This document shows positions 52,407 through 61,399 of a stretch of 64,000 bases of DNA, piece after piece. The notes beneath the pieces were generated by a model that had not been told where the DNA came from, searched no databases, and worked only from the letters and a program-made list of their open reading frames with translations. Location of the stretch: NCBI RefSeq assembly GCF_021887715.1, contig NZ_JAIQXX010000002.1:223489-287488 (forward strand), given 5' to 3'. Each line of letters starts with the position of its first letter. The stretch's first letter is position 1. The DNA is from Winogradskyella immobilis. Its GTDB lineage: Bacteria > Bacteroidota > Bacteroidia > Flavobacteriales > Flavobacteriaceae. Both the position numbers and the translations under genes were made by a program.

Positions 52407-52504
52407 TAAAAAATAAATCTACTATTTTATTTTGAGGGTAAATCAATACATAAACTTATTATAACCTACTTAAGTATTCATTTGGTTTTATGTTTTGGTT
52501 GGTA

Positions 52505-52537
52505 AAGGGTTGTCTATTTAATAGGCAGCCTTTTATT
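52505..52537 (+). terminator. Intrinsic terminator of the lipoprotein gene
   Basis: GGTTGTCTA (52508-52516) pairs with TAGGCAGCC (52522-52530), including two G-U pairs, around a five-base loop, followed by TTTTATTTTTTT. Confidence 0.85.
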
Positions 52538-52589
52538 TTTTTATAAGGAATTCTATAATTTAGAAAGTGATTAAATGGAGCTACGATTA

Positions 52590-52597
52590 TAAATTTG
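52590..52597 (+). promoter_or_regulatory. Candidate promoter -7 element of the ABC exporter operon
   Basis: TAAATTTG lies 63 bases before the ATG at 52661. Its position would put the transcription start beyond the alternative upstream start at 52595, supporting the shorter protein. No -33 TTG seen. Confidence 0.4.
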
Positions 52598-52660
52598 TGT
52601 AACTTGTGTAACAAAATAAAAGTATTGGCTACTAACACCTACAGACAACCTAACCAAATT

Positions 52661-54139
52661 ATGATAAAACGTTTTTTAAGTTTAGAATGGAAACAATATT
52701 TCCGCTCTTCTTACTGGCAAAAAAATATAGTAATAAATATTTTTATGGTGCTTTTCGCACTTTATTTTGTTGGTCTATTTTTAGTCATGGGATTCTTCTT
52801 GTTGCCTGCACTAAAGAAGTTATTTCCAGAACAAGATCCTTTTATACTTCTTAACGGATATATTTTCTATTGGATTATTGGCGATTTGCTAATGCGCTTT
52901 TTCTTGCAGAAGTTGCCGGTAATGAGTGTAAAACCATTACTCACGTTACCAATTAAACGATCTACGATTGTACATTATGTATTAGGGAAATCAGGAGTGT
53001 CATTCTTTAACATATTACCACTTTTTGCAGTAATCCCATTTTCAATAATGCTTGCTAATGATGGATACCCAATTAGTGTAGCATTGTCTTGGATGGTTTG
53101 TATGATTCTTATTGCATTAATCATCAATTTCCTCAATTTTATATTAGAAGCTTTTTCATCAGAAAAAGGATTATCTTTTTTACCTATAGTTGGTTTTGCA
53201 GGCGGATTATTTGCTATTAATTATTTCGGGCTAATATCATTCACAGATATTTTAGGTAGTGGAATTATTGCAGTTAGTGAAAACTCAATTTATCTTTTAG
53301 TTCCGGCTCTGCTTTTAATAGTTTTATATAGTTATAATTTTAAAATTTTAAGGCAGAAACTCTTTTTAGATGCTTCGCTAGAAGCTAAAGGAAAAGAAGT
53401 AAATGCTTCAGATTTATCTTGGACAAAGCGTTTTGGAGACGTTGCCCCATTTATGCAACTAGATTTAAAATTAATTTGGAGAAATAAAAGAACTAAATCT
53501 ATGGCATTTTTAATGGTTATTGGTTTGTTCTACGGGTTATTTTTCTATACACAAGATGTATATTTAGAGATGGAGTTTATGTTTGCTTTTATAGGTATTT
53601 TTTCAACAGGGTTCTTTTTAATCAATTTCGGGCAATTTATCCCTGCTTGGGATAGTGGGTATTATAAAATGTTGATGAGTCAGAATATAAAATACGAACG
53701 TTACCTCCGCTCTAAGTTTATTTTAATGGTAATGAGTGTGGTTATTATGTTCATTTTAGGGATTCCGTATGTATATTTTGGATGGAAGATTTTAATCGCT
53801 CATTTCGCTGCTGCAATTTATAACATAGGCATAAATACACATGTTATTATGTGGGGAGGCTCTTTCAATAGAAAAAGAATAGACTTAGATAAAAAAGCAG
53901 CATTTAATTATCAAGGTACAGGAGCAGTACAATGGCTTATAGGTATACCGCTAATGATTGTGCCAATGGCTCTATTTGGACTTATTAATTGGCTTATAGG
54001 ATTTGAAGTTGCTATAGCTACGCTAATAATTTTAGGAGTTATAGGTATAGTATTTCACAAAAAACTAATGACTTTTATTACTCAAAAATATCTCGATTCA
54101 AAATATAAAATGATTGACGCCTTTAGTCAAGATAACTAA
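52661..54139 (+). CDS. DUF5687-family ABC transporter permease
   Basis: 492 residues from the ATG at 52661. It opens MIKRFLSLEWKQYFRSSYWQ and has about 10-12 membrane segments with a cytoplasmic loop near residues 225-265 (FLDASLEAKGKEVNASDLSW). It matches DUF5687, a Bacteroidota permease family that pairs with an ATPase, as encoded 14 bases downstream. Substrate unknown; the large hydrophobic protein without a periplasmic loop suits a lipid or small-molecule exporter. Confidence 0.88.
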   Translation: MIKRFLSLEWKQYFRSSYWQKNIVINIFMVLFALYFVGLFLVMGFFLLPALKKLFPEQDPFILLNGYIFYWIIGDLLMRFFLQKLPVMSVKPLLTLPIKRSTIVHYVLGKSGVSFFNILPLFAVIPFSIMLANDGYPISVALSWMVCMILIALIINFLNFILEAFSSEKGLSFLPIVGFAGGLFAINYFGLISFTDILGSGIIAVSENSIYLLVPALLLIVLYSYNFKILRQKLFLDASLEAKGKEVNASDLSWTKRFGDVAPFMQLDLKLIWRNKRTKSMAFLMVIGLFYGLFFYTQDVYLEMEFMFAFIGIFSTGFFLINFGQFIPAWDSGYYKMLMSQNIKYERYLRSKFILMVMSVVIMFILGIPYVYFGWKILIAHFAAAIYNIGINTHVIMWGGSFNRKRIDLDKKAAFNYQGTGAVQWLIGIPLMIVPMALFGLINWLIGFEVAIATLIILGVIGIVFHKKLMTFITQKYLDSKYKMIDAFSQDN

Positions 54140-54153
54140 TACAAGACATAACC

Positions 54154-54879
54154 ATGATAAACACTAAAGAGCTTTCAAAAGCGTATAAAGGAACTACAGT
54201 TCTTAATATTAATACATTAGATATTCCTAAGGGCCAAAGTTTTGGTTTGGTGGGTAATAATGGAGCAGGTAAAACCACCTATTTCAGTTTGCTTTTAGAC
54301 CTTATTAAGCCAACTACTGGCAACATTACTACAAACGATATTATTGTAGATAAAAGTGAAGATTGGAAACCTTTTACGTCTTCATTTATCGATGAGAGTT
54401 TTTTAATTGGCTACTTAACACCAGAAGAATATTTTTACTTTATTGGTGATTTAAGAGGGCAAAACAAAGCTGATGTAGATGCATTGACGGCACAATTTGA
54501 AGATTTCTTTAATGGAGAAATCATTGGAAAGAAAAAATACCTTAGAGATTTAAGTAAAGGAAATCAGAAAAAAGCAGGCATAGTTGCGGCACTTATTGGT
54601 AATCCAGAAGTGATTATTTTAGATGAACCTTTTGCAAACTTAGATCCTACAACTCAAATTCGTTTAAAACAAATTCTTAAAGACTTAGCGGAAAAACAAG
54701 GAGTTACTGTTTTAGTATCTAGTCACGATTTAATGCACGTTACTGACGTTTGCGAGCGTATTGTAGTATTAGAAAAAGGAGAGGTTATAAAAGATTTAGA
54801 AACCAATCCAACCACATTAAAAGAATTAGAAGCACACTTTGCAAGTGGAGCAATAGCAACTTCTGAAGAAGAGGAATAG
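54154..54879 (+). CDS. ABC transporter ATP-binding protein
   Basis: 241 residues. Walker A GNNGAGKTT near 35, signature DLSKGNQKKAG (a LSKGN form in place of LSGGQ), Walker B VIILDEPFANLDP and the switch His in SSHDL are intact. It is the ATPase for the DUF5687 permease. A terminator follows, so the operon is just these two genes. Confidence 0.95.
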   Translation: MINTKELSKAYKGTTVLNINTLDIPKGQSFGLVGNNGAGKTTYFSLLLDLIKPTTGNITTNDIIVDKSEDWKPFTSSFIDESFLIGYLTPEEYFYFIGDLRGQNKADVDALTAQFEDFFNGEIIGKKKYLRDLSKGNQKKAGIVAALIGNPEVIILDEPFANLDPTTQIRLKQILKDLAEKQGVTVLVSSHDLMHVTDVCERIVVLEKGEVIKDLETNPTTLKELEAHFASGAIATSEEEE

Positions 54880-54901
54880 CAATTAATGATCAATCAACTT
54901 T

Positions 54902-54937
54902 AAAGCTTGTAATTAACATATAATTGCAGGCTTTTTT
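54902..54937 (+). terminator. Intrinsic terminator of the ABC operon
   Basis: AAAGCTTGTAATTA (54902-54915) pairs with TAATTGCAGGCTTT (54921-54934) with two G-U pairs around a five-base loop and ends in a T-run. Confidence 0.85.
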
Positions 54938-55070
54938 ATTTGGAATCAACTTCTATCAAACATCGAAAAACTTTCAAATAGCATCAAAAATTCAAAAAGA
55001 TGTTTATTTTTACCTTTCAAGATAATAAAGACGGTCGTTTTTCGTTTTTCTTAAACCAAATAAGTAACCT

Positions 55071-57659
55071 TTGAAAACCTTTACAAAAGCTATACTTTTT
55101 CTTTTTAGCGTTGCATTTTTAGTACATAGTTGTGGTAGAAATGACACTTTGGTGGGTAGAAATTTTCATGCCGTAAGTACTGAGTTTAATACCTTGTATA
55201 ATGGCGATATTGCTTTACAAAAAGGAATAGCTACAGTAAACAATGCTTTTACCGAAAATTTCTGGGAGCTTCTACCAATAGAACGTATGGAGGTTAAAGA
55301 TGAGGTACGCTTATCTAATGAGGCTAATAATTCAGACTTTGAACGTGCTGAAGAAAAGGCGATAAAAGCCATACAAAAGCATACCATAACAGGTGACGAT
55401 GGTAAAGAAAAAAACCCACAGATAGATGAAGCTTATTTAATGCTAGGTAAAGCGCGTTATTACGATCAGCGTTTTGTACCAGCTTTAGCAGCATTTAATA
55501 ATATACTCAATAAATATCCTGCAAGTGATAAAATTAATCAGGTTAAAGTTTGGCGAGAAAAAAGTAATATGCGTTTAGGAAGTAATGAAATTGCTATAAA
55601 AAACCTTAAGCGTCATTTAGAGCAAGAAGAAGTAAAAGGTCAAGACTTAGCAGATATCTCAGCAACTTTAGCAGAAGCGTTTATAAATATTAAGAAAAAA
55701 GACAGTGCTTTATATTATTTAAAAACAGCGGCTACAGAAACTAAAGTTAATAACGAAAAAGCACGTTATCATTTTATTATTGGGCAACTGTATAATGAGT
55801 TTGGTGAAAAAGACAATGCTAATTTAGCTTTTGATGCAGTTATAGATTTACATCGCAAAATCCCTAGAGCGTTTTATATTAATGCACATCTAGCTAAAGC
55901 CACTAATTTCGATGTAAATTCGGGAGATAAAATAGCCTTTGAGGAATACCTTGCTGAGCTTGAAGAAAACAGAGAAAACCGTCCATTTTTAGGTAAAATA
56001 TATCATCGAATTGCAGAATATAATCGAGAGGAAGAATTAGATAGTTTATCTGAAGCGTACTACAATAAATCGCTAAGAGCTACTCAAGGTGACCAAGTAC
56101 TTAATGCACGCAATTATGTAACGCTTGGCGATATGTATTTTGATAGAAAAGCATATAAAACTGCCGGATCATATTACGATAGTACTTTAACGAATATGGT
56201 TGAAAAAACAAAGCAATATCGTGTCGTTAAAAGAAAACGAGAAAACTTAGAAGACGTTATTTACTATGAAGATATTGCTAAAGTAAACGACAGTATTTTG
56301 TATTTGGTTAATTTGCCTAAAGTAGAGCAAGTAACGGTTTTTGAAAAATTAATTGAAAACTTAAAAGCCCAGGAGCTTGCTGCAGAAGAACAAGCAAAAA
56401 TTCAGGCTGCAAAATCAGCAAATAGTGGAGGTGTAGCTTTAGATCAACGCCCAAGTTTTGCTAGAAATAATAGAGCTAATTTACCAGGTGTTAATGGACC
56501 TCCAGGCAGTGGCGGAAGCAACTTTTATTTTTACAATCAAACAGCAGTTGCTTTTGGTAAAAATGAATTTTTAAGGCAATGGGGAGATCGAAAATTAGAA
56601 GATAATTGGAGGTTTTCAAACTCAAGAGGATCATTGAATACCAATACAGAAGCTATAGACAATATAGTAGCTAACGCAACAGAAGATGAGCGTTACGATC
56701 CTGAGTTTTATATTAAAACCTTACCGACAGAGCAAACCCAAATAGATAGCATTGCTAAAGAGCGTAACTATGCGTATTACCAATTAGGCCTTATATATAA
56801 AGAAAATTTCAGCGAGTATCAGTTAGCTAAATCTAAATTTGAGGCGCTTCTTAAAAGCAATCCTGAAGAGCGCTTAATAATACCTTCAAAATATAATTTG
56901 TATAAAATCTACGAGATTTTAGGGCAAAATGGTGAGGCCGAGATTACTAAAAATGAGATTTTATCTAAATATCCAGATTCTAGGTATGCAGAGATTCTTC
57001 GTAATCCAAACTCACAATTAATAAAAGATGAAAATAGTGCAGAAACCATTTATGAAAAATTGTTTCGCCAGTTTGAAAAACAGGAGTATGCTGCGGTTAT
57101 AACTTCCGCCGAAGAACAAATAAAAGTTTTTGAAGGAGATGGATTTGTACCCAAATTCGAAATTTTAAAAGCTTCTGCTTTAGGTCGATTAAAAGGTTTT
57201 GAAGCGTATAAAGAAAATGTTAATTATATAGCATTAACTTATCCAAACTCAGAAGAAGGTAAACGAGCGTTAGAGATATTAAATACAGCGATACCAGCAT
57301 TAGAAAATAAAGAATTTACTCCTGATGAAGATAGTAACGCATTTACTGTAATTTATGAGTTTAATACTAACGAAGGAGATTTAATAAGCCAATTTATGGT
57401 TGATCTTAAAGCAGCTATAGATAGAACAAATCACAAAAATTTAACGCTTTCTAAAGATGTTTATAATGAAAATACTGTATTTGTTGTAGTACATGGTTTA
57501 GAATTTAAAACTTCAGCATTAGGTTTTGGGCAAACGCTTCAAGATTATAAAGAAGATAATACCAAAGGGATTACTCGACCTCATATTGCAATGTCTACGA
57601 CAAACTATACTATTGTTCAACGTCATAAAAATTTAAGTGATTATCTTAATCCAGAATAA
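55071..57659 (+). CDS. sprE: Type IX secretion / gliding lipoprotein SprE (PorW), TPR protein
   Basis: 862 residues from a TTG start. Lipoprotein signal with Cys at 21 (FLVHSCGRN), then the conserved SprE/PorW opening (LVGRNFHAVSTEFNTLYNG) and a tract of tetratricopeptide repeats (for example LMLGKARYYDQRFVPALAAF and HFIIGQLYNEFGEKDNANLAF). A linker rich in Gly/Ala lies near 440-480, followed by further TPRs and a C-terminal domain. In Flavobacterium SprE is needed for gliding and T9SS secretion. It precedes the bactofilin and ATP synthase genes. Confidence 0.87.
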   Translation: MKTFTKAILFLFSVAFLVHSCGRNDTLVGRNFHAVSTEFNTLYNGDIALQKGIATVNNAFTENFWELLPIERMEVKDEVRLSNEANNSDFERAEEKAIKAIQKHTITGDDGKEKNPQIDEAYLMLGKARYYDQRFVPALAAFNNILNKYPASDKINQVKVWREKSNMRLGSNEIAIKNLKRHLEQEEVKGQDLADISATLAEAFINIKKKDSALYYLKTAATETKVNNEKARYHFIIGQLYNEFGEKDNANLAFDAVIDLHRKIPRAFYINAHLAKATNFDVNSGDKIAFEEYLAELEENRENRPFLGKIYHRIAEYNREEELDSLSEAYYNKSLRATQGDQVLNARNYVTLGDMYFDRKAYKTAGSYYDSTLTNMVEKTKQYRVVKRKRENLEDVIYYEDIAKVNDSILYLVNLPKVEQVTVFEKLIENLKAQELAAEEQAKIQAAKSANSGGVALDQRPSFARNNRANLPGVNGPPGSGGSNFYFYNQTAVAFGKNEFLRQWGDRKLEDNWRFSNSRGSLNTNTEAIDNIVANATEDERYDPEFYIKTLPTEQTQIDSIAKERNYAYYQLGLIYKENFSEYQLAKSKFEALLKSNPEERLIIPSKYNLYKIYEILGQNGEAEITKNEILSKYPDSRYAEILRNPNSQLIKDENSAETIYEKLFRQFEKQEYAAVITSAEEQIKVFEGDGFVPKFEILKASALGRLKGFEAYKENVNYIALTYPNSEEGKRALEILNTAIPALENKEFTPDEDSNAFTVIYEFNTNEGDLISQFMVDLKAAIDRTNHKNLTLSKDVYNENTVFVVVHGLEFKTSALGFGQTLQDYKEDNTKGITRPHIAMSTTNYTIVQRHKNLSDYLNPE

Positions 57660-57677
57660 TTAAAATAAATAGAACTC

Positions 57678-58112
57678 ATGTTTTCCTCAGACAATAAAAA
57701 ACACAAAACAACTATGGAATCTAGTACACAGCAGAATATTATAGCGCATGGCACTAAAATTGTAGGTGATATTGTAAGTCAAGGTCCATTTAGAATAGAT
57801 GGAACGGTTGAAGGTAATATTAAAACCTCAGGTAAAGTTGTTGTTGGTAAATCTGGGATTATAAAAGGAACATTACAAGGCGAAAATGTTGATTTTGAAG
57901 GTAAGTTTGCTGGCAAGCTAATTTTAACAGGGACATTGTCACTTAAATCTACAGCACATATCGAAGGAGAAGTACAGGTAAATAAATTAGCCGTTGAACC
58001 TGGAGCAACATTTAATGCAACTTGTAGTATGAAAGGAGCCGTAAAAGCCTTAAGTACAAATGAAACTCAAAGACCAACACAAAACTCCCAAGGCGCAGAA
58101 AGAACAGCTTAA
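57678..58112 (+). CDS. Bactofilin (polymer-forming cytoskeletal protein)
   Basis: 144 residues. The central region from about residue 22 to 115 is a run of short beta-helix turns (FRIDGTVEGNIKTSGKVVVG, SGIIKGTLQGENVDFEGKF, HIEGEVQVNKLAVEPGA) characteristic of bactofilins, with disordered ends. Bactofilins polymerise without nucleotide and shape or organise the cell envelope. It is 18 bases after sprE and its 3' end overlaps the atpZ-like gene by 53 bases. Confidence 0.93.
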   Translation: MFSSDNKKHKTTMESSTQQNIIAHGTKIVGDIVSQGPFRIDGTVEGNIKTSGKVVVGKSGIIKGTLQGENVDFEGKFAGKLILTGTLSLKSTAHIEGEVQVNKLAVEPGATFNATCSMKGAVKALSTNETQRPTQNSQGAERTA

Positions 58113-58311
58113 TACTTACGCGCGTTTTTCTGGCATAGCACTACAAATGTTTGCCATTATAGCTATTGGTACTTTTACAGGTGTAAAACTCGACGAAAAA
58201 TTCCCTAATCAACACAATCTATATACAGTTGCGCTATCATTATTGGCGGTAATTACATCTATTATTTATGTAATAAGGCGTATTATTGCAATCTCAAAAG
58301 AAGAGAACTAA
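58060..58311 (+). CDS. atpZ: AtpZ/AtpI-family ATP synthase accessory protein
   Basis: 83 residues with two membrane segments (ARFSGIALQMFAIIAIGTFTG and YTVALSLLAVITSIIYVI), the form of AtpZ/AtpI proteins which assist c-ring assembly or Mg transport. The start lies inside the bactofilin frame; no later ATG would keep the first membrane segment. It precedes DUF6168 and atpB as in related genomes. Confidence 0.85.
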   Translation: MKLKDQHKTPKAQKEQLNTYARFSGIALQMFAIIAIGTFTGVKLDEKFPNQHNLYTVALSLLAVITSIIYVIRRIIAISKEEN

Positions 58312-58316
58312 TAGAT

Positions 58317-58712
58317 ATGGAAGGATTTAAAAAAAGACAGATTTCGTTTTTATTACAATTAGTCGCGGTAACAGCTATTTTATTAGGAATGCACACCTAC
58401 CTATTGAGTTATTTTGCTGATGAGATTATGTTTTTCTTTCCGGTTTGGCATATTTATGTGTTTCATTTTGTGATTACAGGTCTGTTTTACACCATTATAA
58501 ACTATAAGTTTTCAATGGGCAAAACGCAAGTCTTTAATTTGTTTATGGGAATGACACTTTTAAAGATGATTTTAGCAATTCTTTTTCTACTGCCATTATT
58601 GCTTTCAGATTTTCAAAACAAACAACCCGACGTTTTCAACTTTTTTATTCCTTATTTTATGTATTTATTTTTTGAAGTTTATGCACTTACAAAATTTCTT
58701 CAAAAAGCATAA
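58317..58712 (+). CDS. DUF6168-type four-helix membrane protein
   Basis: 131 residues with about four membrane segments (LLQLVAVTAILLGMHTYLL, FHFVITGLFYTIINY, FNLFMGMTLLKMILAILFLL, FFIPYFMYLFFEVYALTKFL). Position between AtpZ and AtpB mirrors that of AtpI in other bacteria, and I know the flavobacterial family as DUF6168. An assembly role for Fo is inference. Confidence 0.75.
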   Translation: MEGFKKRQISFLLQLVAVTAILLGMHTYLLSYFADEIMFFFPVWHIYVFHFVITGLFYTIINYKFSMGKTQVFNLFMGMTLLKMILAILFLLPLLLSDFQNKQPDVFNFFIPYFMYLFFEVYALTKFLQKA

Positions 58713-58790
58713 TCTATAGGGAATATTAAGTAATAATTTTATTGATTTTTTATTCAATAATAGGATAGAAAATTATAGCAAAATTATTGT

Positions 58791-58820
58791 TTGTCAATTC
58801 ATTTAATGTGCGTACATTTG
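58791..58820 (+). promoter_or_regulatory. Promoter of the atpBEFHAG operon
   Basis: TTG at 58791-58793 and TACATTTG at 58813-58820 are 19 bases apart, a near-ideal flavobacterial promoter. The transcription start would lie about 30 bases before the atpB ATG at 58859, which excludes the longer frame beginning at 58787. Confidence 0.82.
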
Positions 58821-58858
58821 CAGCGAATTTAAAGCAAGGTATTTTTAAGCCCATTAGA

Positions 58859-59944
58859 ATGAAAATAAACACTTTAAAAAACATCGTATTATCAACGCTA
58901 TTTATAGCTGTGTTTAATATAAGTTTTGCCTCTGAAACTAAAGATGGAGGAGACGATAAAAAATTCGACCCAAAAGATATGATTATGCATCACGTTCAAG
59001 ATGCTCATGGGTTTCATTTATGGGATTGGAATGGACATGCTGTTTCTCTATCTTTACCAATTATTTTATGGACCGATAATGGTTTAACAACCTTTATGTC
59101 TTCTGCTTTTCATCATGACGATTCTGGTAAAGAAGTTGTTGAGCGTAATGGTGCTAAATTTGTAAAGCTTCATGGTAAAATTTACCAGCTTAACGAAGGA
59201 GCTAATACAGTTGCTTTTGATGATAAACACCATGCTACAAATGCAAGTAAGCCTATAGACATATCTATTACAAGAAATGTATTTATGATGTGGGTTTCTG
59301 TTTTTGTATTGTTTTTAGTTTTTATTACTGCAGCTAGAAGTTACAAGAAATCTGAAAATAATGTACCTACAGGCATTGCAAGTTTTATTGAACCTTTGGT
59401 AGTATTTGTTAGAGACGATATCGGTATTCCTATGATAGGAGAAAAACGGTACAAAAGATATATGCCTTATTTATTAACGGTATTTTTCTTTATATGGATT
59501 AACAACATATTTGGTTTAATACCAATTCTTAATGGAGCTAATTTAAGTGGAAATATTGCATTTACATTTACGTTAGCACTTTTCACTTTTATTATTACAA
59601 CATTTAGTGGTAATAAAAACTATTGGCAACATATTTTCTGGATGCCAGGGGTACCTGTACCAATGAAAATATTCTTAATGCCAATAGAAATTATAGGAAT
59701 ATTTACAAAGCCAATTTCGTTAATGATACGTTTGTTTGCTAATATAACAGCAGGCCATATTATCATCTTAGCGTTAATGTCTTTAATTTTCATATTTAAA
59801 TCAATAGGAATTGCACCTGTATCTGTAGCATTCTCTTTATTTATTACAGTAATTGAGATTGTGGTTACAGCGATACAAGCATATATATTTACAATATTGT
59901 CAGCTCTTTATTTTGGGATGGCAACAGAAGAAGCACATCATTAA
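58859..59944 (+). CDS. atpB: F-type ATP synthase subunit a
   Basis: 361 residues from the ATG at 58859. A cleavable signal peptide (LSTLFIAVFNISFASE) and a long His-rich periplasmic N-terminus precede the usual five or so membrane segments, a layout typical of Bacteroidota AtpB. The essential Arg (about residue 291) lies in SLMIRLFANITAGH. It forms the proton half-channels with the c-ring. Confidence 0.95.
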   Translation: MKINTLKNIVLSTLFIAVFNISFASETKDGGDDKKFDPKDMIMHHVQDAHGFHLWDWNGHAVSLSLPIILWTDNGLTTFMSSAFHHDDSGKEVVERNGAKFVKLHGKIYQLNEGANTVAFDDKHHATNASKPIDISITRNVFMMWVSVFVLFLVFITAARSYKKSENNVPTGIASFIEPLVVFVRDDIGIPMIGEKRYKRYMPYLLTVFFFIWINNIFGLIPILNGANLSGNIAFTFTLALFTFIITTFSGNKNYWQHIFWMPGVPVPMKIFLMPIEIIGIFTKPISLMIRLFANITAGHIIILALMSLIFIFKSIGIAPVSVAFSLFITVIEIVVTAIQAYIFTILSALYFGMATEEAHH

Positions 59945-59948
59945 TTAA

Positions 59949-60185
<237 letters not shown>

Positions 60186-60200
60186 ATGAACTAAAATGTA

Positions 60201-60235
60201 AAATACAGAAGTAACGGTTGGTTGCTTCTGTATTT
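60201..60235 (+). promoter_or_regulatory. Stem-loop between atpE and atpF
   Basis: AAATACAGAAG (60201-60211) pairs perfectly with CTTCTGTATTT (60225-60235), and inner bases extend the stem to about 15 pairs around a five-base loop. The T-rich tract after it begins a few bases away, so partial termination or 3'-end protection of the atpE message is more likely than full termination. Confidence 0.7.
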
Positions 60236-60302
60236 ACTAATTTTTTATAGCATTAATTAGCTGTAGATAAATAAAAATTAAATTATTAAAAGACAATAAG
60301 AA

Positions 60303-60797
60303 ATGGATTTAGTAACACCTGGCTTTGGATTAGTATTTTGGACAGCGATTACATTCTTAATTTTACTTTTCATTTTAAGAAAATTTGCTTGGAAACCTAT
60401 TTTAGGAGCTGTAAGTGATAGAGAAGAAGGTATAAAAGATGCATTGGCATCTGCTGAGAAAGCACGTGCTGAAATGGAAAACCTTCATGCAGATAACGAG
60501 CGTATTCTACAAGAAGCAAGAGCAGAGCGCGAAACTCTATTAAAAGATGCTCGTGAGATGAAAAACAAAATGATTTCTGATGCTAAAGAAGAAGCACAAG
60601 TACAAGCTGCAAAAATGATAGAACAAGCACAAGCTGCTATTGAAAGCGAAAAGAAAGCTGCTATGGCAGAATTAAAAAGCCATGTTGCAGGATTATCTTT
60701 AGATATTGCAGAAAAAGTAGTAGGTGACGAATTATCTAACAAAGACAAACAACTGAAGTTGGTTGAAAACATGTTAGGTGAAGCAACTTTAAACTAA
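60303..60797 (+). CDS. atpF: F-type ATP synthase subunit b
   Basis: 164 residues: one N-terminal membrane helix (FGLVFWTAITFLILLFILRK) then a long charged, alanine-rich coiled helix and a C-terminal delta-binding part (AEKVVGDELSNKDKQ). It forms the peripheral stalk. It begins 117 bases after atpE, beyond a hairpin. Confidence 0.95.
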   Translation: MDLVTPGFGLVFWTAITFLILLFILRKFAWKPILGAVSDREEGIKDALASAEKARAEMENLHADNERILQEARAERETLLKDAREMKNKMISDAKEEAQVQAAKMIEQAQAAIESEKKAAMAELKSHVAGLSLDIAEKVVGDELSNKDKQLKLVENMLGEATLN

Positions 60798-60803
60798 AAA
60801 TAA

Positions 60804-61340
60804 ATGTCAGGATCAAGAGCAGCAATAAGATATGCTAAAGCCGTTTTAAGCTTAGCAACAGATCAAAAAGCAGCAGAAGCAGTTAACAGTGATATGAAAC
60901 ATATTACTGAAGCAATTGCACAAAGCGTTGAACTTAATCAAATGCTTCAAAGTCCTGTAGTAAGATCTTCAGATAAAAAGGAAGTATTACTATCTGTATT
61001 TAAAAATGCAAATACGAATACTACTAATTTAATAGATACTTTAATTTCTAATAAAAGACTAGCACTTTTAAATGATGTAGCTGTTAGTTATACACGCTTA
61101 TATGATCAGTTAAGAGGGAGACAAGTGGCAACAGTCACTACAGCAGTACCTTTAACAAATGATTTAAGAACTAAAGTATTAGCAAAAGTTAAAGAACTTA
61201 CAGGTAAGGAAGCAGAAGTAAAAAATATAATAGACGAAAGCATATTAGGTGGTTTCGTTTTACGTGTTGGAGATATCCAATACAATGCGAGTATTTCAAA
61301 TAAACTCGATAAACTAAAAAGAGAATTTACATTAAATTAA
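60804..61340 (+). CDS. atpH: F-type ATP synthase subunit delta
   Basis: 178 residues. RAAIRYAKAVLSLA at the N-terminus and the C-terminal DESILGGFVLRVGDIQYNAS with the final SNKLDKLKREF are hallmarks of AtpH. It connects the peripheral stalk to the alpha/beta head. Six bases separate it from atpF. Confidence 0.95.
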   Translation: MSGSRAAIRYAKAVLSLATDQKAAEAVNSDMKHITEAIAQSVELNQMLQSPVVRSSDKKEVLLSVFKNANTNTTNLIDTLISNKRLALLNDVAVSYTRLYDQLRGRQVATVTTAVPLTNDLRTKVLAKVKELTGKEAEVKNIIDESILGGFVLRVGDIQYNASISNKLDKLKREFTLN

Positions 61341-61353
61341 TTATTGTTTTTGG

Positions 61354-61387
61354 GTTAGCTTTTTGGGAGCTAACAGCTAAAAGCTAA
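61354..61387. repeat. Small inverted and heptad repeat before atpA
   Basis: GTTAGCT (61354-61360) and AGCTAAC (61368-61374) form a hairpin, and AGCTAA recurs at 61368, 61375 and 61382 with a seven-base period. The short array ends just upstream of the atpA start. Confidence 0.55.
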
Positions 61388-61399
61388 AGACTAATAAAA

